This document shows positions 11,786-20,764 of a DNA stretch of 64,000 bases, piece after piece (position 1 is the stretch's first letter; the number at the start of each line of letters is the position of its first letter). This DNA comes from Heterodera schachtii (lineage: Eukaryota; Nematoda; Chromadorea; Rhabditida; Heteroderidae). The stretch is taken from NCBI GenBank assembly GCA_023374025.1, contig SIJG01000003.1, positions 2,510,416 through 2,574,415 of the forward strand, in the 5' to 3' direction. The notes under the pieces are model-generated. The model did not search any database. It was not told where the DNA came from and saw only the letters and a list, made by a program, of their open reading frames with translations. Both the position numbers and the translations under genes were made by a program.

Positions 11786-12093
11786 TCTTCTCTAGAGAAT
11801 TTTAAGACAATTTTGGAATGGGTTGAAAAGAGGAGAGGCACAGCTTCTTTAGCTGCGATCTCTCAATTCTCTTTTTCTTTATCTAATACACTCTCTTTAC
11901 ATCTCTCATTTCTTTGCCTTTTCCCGTTGTCCCTTCCCTTTTTTTCACACGTCTCATTGGGAAAAGAAACGAGTAGGTAGGGGAGAGAGTGTATTTCTCT
12001 TTCCATTTTTCTGCCTCTTCTCTCCCCCTCTTTCCACCCCATCACCCCCTCATCCTTTCAATGCTCCTGTCCTTGGATTTGCTGCTGCTCTTT
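11786..12093. promoter_or_regulatory. U1 promoter region (copy 3) with a possible U6 remnant
   Basis: From about 11795 the sequence follows the shared U6/U1 spacer of the intact cassettes (GGGTTGAAAAGAGGAGAGGCAC, then the CT-rich block). CCCATCA lies at 12038-12044, 50-56 bp before the U1 start. The U6 side is lost: GCTGCCAATCTTCTCT at about 11779-11794 resembles a piece of reverse-strand U6 (GCTAATCTTCTCT) joined directly to the distal spacer, which suggests an internal deletion that removed the U6 5' half, its TATA box and its CCCATCA. Confidence 0.5.
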
Positions 12094-13212
12094 AAACTTA
12101 CCTGGCTGGGGAGTTCCTGCGATCACCAAGGCAGGGCTCCTGTGGCGAGGCTCCACCATTGCACTTTCGGTCGGGGCCAGGGGTGGGCGAAACTTCGAGC
12201 TTCGTGCTTCGAGCTTCGAAAACTTCGCGTTTTTTGGGCTTCGAACTTCGTGCTTCGAGCTTCGTGAAAATGCTCGAAACTTCGAGAAAAATACACCCCT
12301 AAAGATTGAGTTTTCAAAGTGAAAAATACACCCTTAATGATTGGCTTATGGTAAATTTAAATTTAAATCTCACTATAACTTTTTGCTTGAAATCGTCATT
12401 ACATTGGTGGTCCAGTGGGTTATGCTCTTGGATCCGTTCTTGATTTTTCGTTAGATCAGTTCCCTTCCAAGTATTTTTGTTGTTTTAATTTTTCAAAAAT
12501 TAACATTTAAAAATAAGATGTAAGTATAGATTTTTAATATATGTTGAAAATTCGCACCTTTTCACCCGCCCGGCGACGCCTACCCCACTCCCAATTTTTA
12601 TTAAAAAATAGACTCAAAATCGCAAAATTTTTACATTTTTTGCTTAAATTTGTAAACTAGATACGCTCAAATTTCAAAATTTTTCCCGACTGCGCCTACC
12701 GGCGCCGTCGGCCCACCGTTCACAAAAAGTTTTTTTGGAAAAGCGCGCCGCAAAAAAACGTTTTATTTTAAACATGGAATAAAATTTACCAAAATGCTGA
12801 TTTTTTACCGGCCAAATGATGATTTTGAAAATTTTAAGTTGGTAGCCATAATCAAAATCAAAAAATGAAAAATTTATTAGGAGGCATAAATTATTAATTT
12901 TTTTAATTATAGTTTGATTAATTTTTAGTGAATACAAAAATTTTTTGAAAAAAAAGTTTTGTTAGGGTAAAATCATTTTTTCAAAAACTTCGTGCTTCGA
13001 GCTTCGAACTTCGAAAACTTCGCGTTTTTTGGGCTTCGAACTTCGAGCTTCGTGCTTCGAAAAAAGTTGGGCTTCGATTCGAGCTTCGGCTTCGAGTACT
13101 AGGCCGAGCTTCGCCCACCCCTGGTCGGGGCTGACCCGCAGGGCGGTCCCGAACTGGGATAGGCCCACAGCTAAATTTTTGAGTGCGGGGGACGGCGTTC
13201 GCGCCTCCCCTT
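12094..13212 (+). pseudogene. U1: U1 snRNA gene split by a hAT element (copy 3)
   Basis: Bases 12094-12177 are the first 84 nt of U1 and 13132-13212 the last 81 nt; together they make the same 165-nt unit as the intact copies. Between them is a 946-bp insertion plus the 8-bp duplication. The break lies just after the CCATTGCACTTTCGG loop. A full-length snRNA cannot be made from this copy unless the insertion is excised. The promoter motif is intact, so the copy was probably functional before insertion. Confidence 0.92.
12178..13123. mobile_element. hAT-like element (946 bp) inserted in U1
   Basis: Terminal inverted repeats CAGGGGTGGGCGAA and TTCGCCCACCCCTG, with the 8-bp target duplication GTCGGGGC at 12170-12177 and 13124-13131. 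The subterminal regions are arrays of CTTCGAGCTTCG/CTTCGTG units. The interior has no transposase frame, so it is non-autonomous. It carries ACACCCCTAAAGATTG near the left end, a tRNA-like A-box region around 12410-12470, and a GC-rich block; the element at 38535-39370 has counterparts of these in reverse order. Confidence 0.93.
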
Positions 13213-13964
13213 TAAAAGCTTTGCTTCATCTATTTGCTGTTTTAAACATTGCCGCTTTATCCTTTTCACCGAGTGCCGTGCCATATTGATGGAAGTCGAA
13301 TTGTTTTTCTCATAAAAGTCGCCAAAAATTACAGAATATTAAATTCCTTGAGCCTGTTAATTGATTATTTGTTGCTTGTCGAAATTGCAAAAAAATGAGC
13401 GAGTCGGGAATTTCTTGCCTTTTTTGTGGTCTCGGTCTCCCGAAATCTCGAGTTTTCCCCCATTTCTCGGGCCAAATTCTCCCAAAAATCTTTTCTCACA
13501 ATCCCAATGAGTGCAGCAACCGATCGATTCGTTCTGTTTGCTTTGCTCTACCCCCTCTCCCCCGTCCATTGCTCGCATTTATTTATTTGTCTCCGTCCGT
13601 CCATTAATTTTAGCAAATTTGTCGTCACCCCGGGAATTCCCGAAATCAATTTGTCCTTTTAAAATTCTGTCATTTAATATTTTTAATTTTTGTGACCTGC
13701 TGACATTCCCGCACTTAGGATTTTTCATCTGCATTTTTCTGTAGCTTTATTTTGATGAGAAATGCACGAAATCCATCACTTTTAGCCAAAAATGTTTTTT
13801 GTTTTAATGTCAATAGCCATAAATATAAAATAATTTTTTTCAGTATATGACTTTAACATTTTATTTCCTTAAATATTTATTTAAATATTAGGAGATTTTT
13901 GTAAATATAAATCCCCAACCCTACTCATTACTCATAAATCAGACATAAATATATATATATAGTC
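13213..13964. other. Intergenic upstream of the membrane-protein gene
   Basis: AT-rich sequence without conserved reading frames; open frames around 13395-13744 show no family features. A short (TA)n run lies just before the start at 13965. Confidence 0.4.
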
Positions 13965-16395
13965 ATGTTCCCCGAGGCGTTGGCGCCGTTTCCTCCGCCA
14001 TTCCCTCACCACCTTCCCCATGTTCGGCACCTTTCATCATCGGCCACCACCGATGCTGCTAATACCAATAATAATTACAATGCTAATGATAGTAGCAATT
14101 TCAACATAATGGACGCGAACAACGAAACGCATTCCATCGACGCGGTCATTGACCGAGTGCACGGGTTGGCTAGCGCAATCCATGACTTGGCCCATTCAGT
14201 AAGCGGACCAACCAAAAACAGCAGTTGGCATAATCTGATGCCGCCAAAAGGGCCCAAAAAACGTCACCGTTAAACATTCAAAAAATAAAAACAGTGGCCA
14301 ATTAAAAATGGATACCCAAAAAATGCGAAAATATGATTGAAAAACTAGTCAAAAGACAAAAATTTATGAAAAAATGATCAATTATTCACTGAAAACTGTG
14401 AAAGTCACTGATAACCAGCGCTGGCTTATGACGAATTCGAGAGTCATAATTTATTAACTGATTGGAACCGGAAAAAACCCAAAGACAGTTTAGGGTTTGC
14501 GGAGTGAGCCGGAACTCAAAATAAATCTGGCAGATGAATGAGTCGAGATTCTCGTGCTCCTAAATTATGAAACCACAGAATATATAAGCATGGAACTCGA
14601 AGAGCCTTGGTTCTTGACATTTTGGGAAAAAGTTCGGGTTTTTTTGGTATTTTTCAGCAAATTTCGGGTAAATCACTATTTTTAATGGAGACATCTCATG
14701 ACACCCTTAGATTCGAGAGTGCAACTACTGCTGCTGCCCGTCTCAAATTGCCATTCGTTTTAGGCTGGTGACAAAGTGCAGGCCATCGGCGCCCGGGGCG
14801 AACAAACGCTGGCCAATTTCGACGCCAATTTTGCCGCTATTCAAAGCGATGTGCAACACGTTGTCGTAATTAAAAGCAAATTTAATGATTTCGAACAACA
14901 AATCACATACAAAGTGATGCCGAAATTGGGGCACTATGAAAAACAAAAACTGAACAATTTTTATTTTAACTGAAAGAATTTTTCTCAAAATTTTGCATTT
15001 TTTTTTTATTTCCCGGTTGATCCCCGTTCCCGACCCCGGTTGAAAAACATTGGCTACTGACTGACCTTTCTTTTTATGGCAAATTTCGGTGCCATCCAAT
15101 TTTTATAAAAATGAAAATTAATGCATATTTAAGATAATTAACACTTACAAATTTTAAAAGGGATAATTAAGAAAAACAAATTATATGGAAAACGCAAATG
15201 AAAAATTTAGCAAATTTCAATCCATTCAATTAAAATTCACAGAAACTCGGTATCAAGCCAGATCCATGGACCCTAACAAGCCCAATTATGTTTTAAAGCA
15301 AAATGCCAGCGCTCGGGTGGAACAAGCGGTGCCCATGTCAGCACTGGTCACTGTCGGCATTTGCTTGGCTGTGTTGCTGGCACTGCTCGGACTTTGGCTG
15401 CTGATCAGTGCCATCACGGAATTGAGCAACATCAGGGCCCGTACCAAAAGAACGAGGTAAGGTTACCCGGGTAGACTTACCCGGGTAACTTAACCCGGTT
15501 AACTCACCCTAAGCTGCGGGTTAACCCGTACTAAATGAATGTTACCGGGTTCTCGCTGGGCTCACCCGCAGCTGCGGGTTTGGCTACCCGTTACCCGTTT
15601 CTTTTAGTATCACTATGATGAAATTACCTTACAAAAAAGATGATTGACCTTTCTAATCATAACTATTTCAATATTTAATTAAATTCTATGAAATTTTATA
15701 GACTTATAGAGGAAACTTAGAGCTATCGAAATATATCAAAAATGTTTAATTATATTACTTGTAAGGAAAGTTATTAAACGCGAAACATAGTGTCTTTTTG
15801 TGGGTATTTCATGTTACAAAGGTCGAATATTTTTTCAAAAAAGGAGAACGAAATTGTCCAAAATCGAATAATCATTATTTTGAACCGGTAAAAGTAAATT
15901 AGACAAGAAATCAACAAAAAAAAATTAGTAAAAATTTTCAAAATTTTTGATGATCCCTATCTCAGTGAAAAACAAAAAAATTTTAACGTAATTTATATCA
16001 TTGAATAGAGCAGACTTTATAGTACAACTTAGCAAAAGGAAATTTTTTAATATCATCTTTTTTGATTTTTTCAGAATTTTTGAAAAAACATGCTCATGTT
16101 GTTACCCTGGCATGGGTGCGGGTTGAAAAGTTACCCGCAGCTGAGGGTAACCTAACCAGTTACTCGGTTCTTTTAGTGCGGGTTAAAAAGTTACCCGCAG
16201 CTGAGGGTTAGTTAACCGGGTTAAGTTACCCCCAACTCAGGGTTGCTCTTTTAGTACGGGTAACGGGTAGGTTAACCCGCAGCTGAGGGTAGGTTAACCC
16301 TTACCTCGTTCTTTTGGTACGGGCCCAGAAGGAGACGAAGAAGACGGAAAAACAGTGATCAGCGACAACAACAACTAAAAATGACGAAGAAATGA
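13965..16395 (+). CDS. Small single-pass membrane protein, unknown function
   Basis: Not recognised as a known family. Proposed exons are 13965-14198, 14764-14913, about 15299 (or 15281)-15456 and 16329-16395. Exon 1 encodes a Pro/His- and Asn-rich start, then an amphipathic segment (IDAVIDRVHGLASAIHDLAH). Exon 2 looks coiled-coil-like (GEQTLANFDANFAAIQSDVQ). Exon 3 carries one strong hydrophobic helix (ALVTVGICLAVLLALLGLWL) and then basic residues; the last exon gives an Arg-rich then Gln-rich tail. The exon 1/2 junction is a clean GTAAGC donor with TTTTAG acceptor. The exon 2/3 junction (GTGATG donor; TTTTAAAG or AACAAG acceptor) is uncertain. A transposon at 15436-16325 interrupts the final coding region, and splicing at GTAAGG and CCCAG would keep the frame open. 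Exons 1-2 and exon 3 might instead belong to separate genes. Confidence 0.5.
15436..16325. mobile_element. Inverted-repeat transposon (890 bp) that may act as an intron
   Basis: Long terminal inverted repeats start GGCCCGTACCAAAAGAACG and continue through GAGGTAAGG. The 3-bp sequence CAG lies at both sides (15433-15435 and 16326-16328), a duplication length seen for PIF/Harbinger-type elements. The interior has many palindromes of the type ACCCGCAGCTGCGGGT and variants of GTACTAAAAGAAC, and no transposase frame. The left repeat supplies a GTAAGG donor and the right end plus the CAG duplication supplies an AG acceptor. Confidence 0.8.
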
Positions 16396-18120
16396 TCGGC
16401 AGAGGAAAAGCATTGGAAGAGGAACAATTTAAATAATAATAATTTAACAATGCTAATGGCACGACCGGCAGAGGGGCAATAAAATTTATTTGATGGAAGC
16501 CATTTTTAAAAGCATATTTTATTTATCCGTGTAATTAATGTCTTCAAATTGCGTGTGATTTCAATTTTATGCCTATTTATTCTCATTTTCCTTAAGTGAT
16601 CGCGTTTTAAAATCCAAAAAAAAAGATGAATACAGAGGAAAGAATTGAGAATTTAATAGATGAAAATAATGGAACATAAAACGGCAATAAAATGAATTGG
16701 GCTAATTACTATATATGCTTGATATGAATATTTGGATATGGGCACAAAAAAGGGCCGCAAACGCATTTTATACTCACAGAGAAATGCCCTCGGGGGGGGG
16801 GGGGATTAAAAGTAAGCCCTCAGGCGCTGGTTTATTTATTTTCTCAATCGGATTGAAAACTATGAAAAAAAACAAAAAACTAAAAGTGTGGTCAAAATAA
16901 ATAATAAATTAACTAAACATGACAGCGTATTCAATATCATTTCGGTCTCCGAGTTTTACCGTTACAATGACTTTTAAATTATAATTTTTGCCCATTTTTC
17001 AGAAAATTGTTGATTCCAAGTACAATTTTAGAAATAAATCAAATTTCAAAATTTCTACGCATTAGGGCCTATTTAAAGGGTGCAGATCGACATAATCGGT
17101 GTCAATCAATTTAATTATACGATTAAAATTTAAATATAAATTAAAAAAAATAATATGAAATTCGGCATTTTATTTAATTTTATTATTGTAATGATTCTGA
17201 AAAAATTAATAACGCCAACCTAATTAAGTTTTTGCTCGTTCAAGAATAACCTCGAAGTAATTAAGATTTTATTCATTTTTTAAAAATTTTAAATATTATA
17301 ATTTAAGAAATACTTCAATATATTTGATGAATATAATAATTATATGATTTAGAGAACGAATAATTAAATTTAATTATTTTATCAATCACTGAGTTTTTTT
17401 TTGTTCGACTCAGCACGGTTCTTTTTTCCATCACTGTATGTCAACACTGCCGAAAATTCAAATAACAGTGCCAATGAACAAATTTAAGGGACAAAAAATG
17501 CCCCCGTCCCAAAAATTGACATTTCGCCTACACCTCATTTGAGATGCATTTCGCCAACTACGGCGCCTGTTGTTTGACTGTTAAATTCCTAGCTAATTAT
17601 GTCTTTTTCTTATGGGATTAAAAATGGTAAGAGAAAGAGAAATATTTCCCTTCTCTCTAATTTCTGTCTGATTTCTCTTCTCTCCTTATATTTTTCTGTT
17701 TTTGTCTTTTCTCTCCTTTTCAATTTTCTCTCTTTTTTCTTTCTTTATTCACACAGTCAGTGAAATTCACCACATACAGACTTTGCTCGAGAAATGAAAG
17801 GAAGAAAGCAAATTTCTAAAATTTTAAATGTTTAAAAAGGCAATAATTTCACACCGACTCAATGGCTCACAATTAAAAAAGTAAATGCAAGTGCATGTTT
17901 GGCGAAGTGGTTTTTGTAAGACTTTTCGAAATCCTTTTCGAAGTTTTCCCCAACCTAAATTTAATAATCTTTGTATCACTCAAAAGCGCTTGATGGTCGG
18001 CACGAGGTCATTTCATTTTGAATAATTTTTCTCGGCTATCTTTTGACATCAAAAATTAGAGACATAAAACACTCTGTCATAAGCTGCAAAAACAACAAAT
18101 AAATAAAGGAAAAGCTTTTA
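16396..18120. other. AT-rich intergenic region, no gene seen
   Basis: No conserved frame. A 12-base G run lies at about 16791-16802. Around 17090-17410 are segments (GGTGTCAATCAATTTAATTATA; TTATCAATCACTGAGTTTTTT) resembling inverted flanks near 39660-39710 and 40430-40475, so a degenerate dispersed repeat is likely. About 17630-17760 is CT-rich. Confidence 0.4.
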
Positions 18121-18285
18121 AAGGGGAGGCGCGAACGCCGTCCCCCGCACTCAAAAATTTAGCTGTGGGCCTATCCCAGTTCGGGACCGCCCTGCGGGTC
18201 AGCCCCGACCGAAAGTGCAATGGTGGAGCCTCGCCACAGGAGCCCTGCCTTGGTGATCGCAGGAACTCCCCAGCCAGGTAAGTTT
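18121..18285 (-). ncRNA. U1: U1 snRNA (cassette B)
   Basis: Complete 165-bp unit on the minus strand with the same landmarks as the other copies: AAACTTACCTGG start, loop CCATTGCACTTTCGG, Sm site and terminal stem. It carries the majority base at each position where copies 1, A and C differ, so it may represent the main expressed form. It is divergent from U6 at 18746. Confidence 0.95.
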
Positions 18286-18745
18286 AAAGAACAGCAGCAA
18301 GTCCAAGGACAGGGGCATAAACGAGGGAATAGGGAAATGGGGTGGAAAGAGGGGAAGAGATAGAGAGTAAATTGGACAGAGAAGTGCACTCTCTCCCCGT
18401 TCCCACTCGTTTCTTTTTCCAAATTGCCCTGCACTATTTCCTCCCCATGCTCGTCTGTCGTTTGGCTTAAATGTTCTTCACTCTTTTGCACGCCGTCTTT
18501 TTCTTTCCCTCCGAAAAATGAAGCAACAGTCAGACAAATGCACAACTGGGCAAAGAAGAGGGAAGAGAAAATGGGAGAGTGAAGGCAAAGAGATGAGAGA
18601 TGCAAAGAGAGAGTATGGGAAAAAGAAAAAGAGTAAACGAAAAGAACACAGCCAAAGACGATATGTCTCTTCCGTTTTCCAACCCATCACTAATTTTATT
18701 CAAAATTCTCTTCCTTATATAAGGAATACTCCTTCTGTTGGTTTC
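18286..18745. promoter_or_regulatory. Shared divergent U1/U6 promoter region (cassette B)
   Basis: AAATGGG (reverse of CCCATTT, a one-base variant) at 18335-18341 lies 50-56 bp from the U1 start. On the other side CCCATCA at 18683-18689 lies 57-63 bp before the U6 start and TATATAA at 18716-18722 about 24-30 bp before it. The 460-bp spacer shares blocks with the other cassettes. Confidence 0.65.
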
Positions 18746-18849
18746 GTTCATTCCAAATGGACATATACTAAAATTGGAACAATACAGAGAAGATTAGCAT
18801 GGCCCCTGCGCAAGGATGACACGCAAATTCGTGAAGCGTTCCAAATTTT
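18746..18849 (+). ncRNA. U6: U6 snRNA (cassette B)
   Basis: Full U6 with 5' hairpin GTTCATTCCAAATGGAC, ACAGAGAAGATTAGCATGG, CGCAAGGATGACACGCAAA and a T-run terminator. It appears identical to the other three copies over the core. A consensus-spaced TATA box and CCCATCA support pol III transcription. Confidence 0.95.
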
Positions 18850-19475
18850 TTGCCATTTTTTTCAAAATTAAATACTTTATTTTTATAATTTAATTCGAAA
18901 TAAAATAATTACATATTTTTTACGCAAGAACTATTAAAATAAAAGATAAATTTGGACGGATACATATTTTTGAAAAACTTTAAAAATACACAAAAATTCC
19001 AATAATTCCCTGATAGCCTAAATAGCATTAAATAATTGAATTGATAGCGAAAATAATGGTATGTGACAGTTTGATGGCCAGTAAATTTATGAAAATCATC
19101 AATGTTCAAGAACCTAATTAATGCTCCTAATTAATTTTTTATTAAAAACTTATTGCAAAAATTGACGAATTTACAATGACAAGAATTTAGCATTTGTAGC
19201 GAAGCAATTAGTCGATGGAAAAAAAGAAATGAATGCCCCAAAATCTTAAGTATTTTCTGTAGAAAATAAATAATTTCAAAAAAATTTTAAATTAAAAAAC
19301 TATTACAATCAATATCTCCAGCCATCCCAGACAAAATTTGACGGGGAATTTCCTCCCCGATCCCCGACTGATCATCGGCTTTTCTTGGCCCACATAGAAC
19401 AGCACCAGCAGCTGTTGCCACACCTCCACCACCACCACAGTGGCCAATTTGGCGCGGATGGCTTTTCCTATTGAT
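18850..19475. other. Intergenic with a dispersed repeat
   Basis: AT-rich. Around 19318-19366 a segment CAGCCATCCCAGACAAAATTT...GGGGAATTTCCTCCCC matches 25164-25205 in a syntrophin intron, a dispersed repeat with a palindromic GGGGAATTTCCTCCC core. On the minus strand 19292-19492 an open frame contains a basic then hydrophobic stretch (VIKSIGKAIRAKLATVVVV), partly made of this repeat; coding status unclear. Confidence 0.4.
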
Positions 19476-19592
19476 TTAATGACTTTTGGCACTCTCTTCC
19501 GCCGTTTTCGTCAGCTGTTGGGTTTGACAATTTGCTGAAATGTGCTTGATCATGATCACAGCCAAAAGAAAAAGCATTTGCCATTGACTCAT
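19476..19592 (-). CDS. Candidate small secreted peptide (38 aa)
   Basis: The frame starts MSQWQMLFLLAVIMIKHISA, which looks like a cleavable signal peptide, followed by an 18-residue polar tail with one cysteine and a stop. No family recognised. The alternative minus-strand frame just downstream encodes a very basic segment, so a frameshifted or spliced longer product is conceivable. Small open frames with hydrophobic starts arise by chance, so this is a weak call. Confidence 0.25.
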   Translation of the reverse strand: MSQWQMLFLLAVIMIKHISANCQTQQLTKTAEESAKSH

Positions 19593-20764
19593 TCCATTAT
19601 ATGCTTTTCCTTCCCTCCATAAAGCAAATCGATAAAACATTTTTAAATTAAATAGTAATATTTTTAAAAATTAATCATTTATTTTTTTTAAATCGATGAC
19701 TCGTAAGCACAGCCTTCGCAGTCGCAGCCTCGATGTGGTGAGGATGAGCTTAATATTTCAAAAAAAAGATACCCAGAGATGGGACGGAGTTCCGATTTTT
19801 TATTTAAAAAATGGAGAATTTCTCGAGTTATGGCCCAGAAAATTAAGGCGAGACCCCTGGGGGCAAGGACCAAAAAAAATTCTGAGAAAGTTTTCTAAGC
19901 TTGTATTCATACATCAGAATGGGACGAAGTTCCGATGATATTTTGGGCGTCAAAATTCCAATTACAACAGTCAGGATCAAAAAATGGGGAATTTCTCGAG
20001 TTAGGTGGCCCAGGAAATTATAGAGGGACGGACCTAGGGGCCGGGCAGCAGGACCAAAATGGGAATTTCCGAGCAATGTTTCTTAAGAACTTGTATTGGG
20101 TCCTAGGGGTTAGGGGCGAGAAAAACTGGAAATTTCACGAATTTCGGCCAAGGACAATTGTGTCAGGGCTAAGGGATAGGTAGGGGAATTTTCTGAGTCG
20201 GCATTTGCCGCCCAAAACTGCAAAAAAAAAATGTTTGAAATTGGCATTGAAGGTGCACAGTGGGCTCGTGCTTTGGCAACGGGACAGCAAAACGCCACGA
20301 AGAGAATGCATGGCACGCCTCTTGCTGACAAAAGGCATTTTTTTTATTGATGGCATAAATATAAAAAGGTTGTCTCAAGACAGCCTCCCCCCCCCTCGTT
20401 CGTCGTAAGGGGGGCCGGTGTAAAAGAGGCCGGGATGGAGTAAAAAGTGAATTTTCAGAGAAAATTTGCCTAAATTTTCTTTACAAATGAAATTTTCAAA
20501 ATTTTTCCTGACGGCGCCTTTCGGCACCGTCGGACCATCCCGCGCCCCGGCCTAGAAAAAGTGGCGTGTATAGGAAAAAAAGAAAAAAGGACGCCGCCTG
20601 GAAAATTTGGGGCCGTCGTATGAAAATTGTGTCCTGATTCACCCCTCCCTGTCTAAATCGTCCGTCGTATGGCCCTTGGTATATGTAATGGTGTATTTTT
20701 GATGAGGTGACCAAAAAATGCCGAAAAACGCCAGTCTACAGCCGGCAAGATTGCCAAAAATGAA
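19593..20764. other. Intergenic upstream of gamma-syntrophin
   Basis: Contains the ~140-bp direct repeat listed separately, a CCCCCCCC run near 20387, and a segment at about 20500-20600 (GACGGCGCCTTTCGGCACCGTCGG) resembling GC-rich blocks inside the hAT elements. No gene recognised. Confidence 0.4.
19775..20100. repeat. ~140-bp direct repeat, about two units
   Basis: GGGACGGAGTTCCGAT at 19781 recurs as GGGACGAAGTTCCGAT at 19921. Each is followed by GGGGAATTTCTCGAGTTA-like sequence, a CCCAGAAAATTA/CCCAGGAAATTA block and a GGACC block. Divergent; no coding content. Confidence 0.6.
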
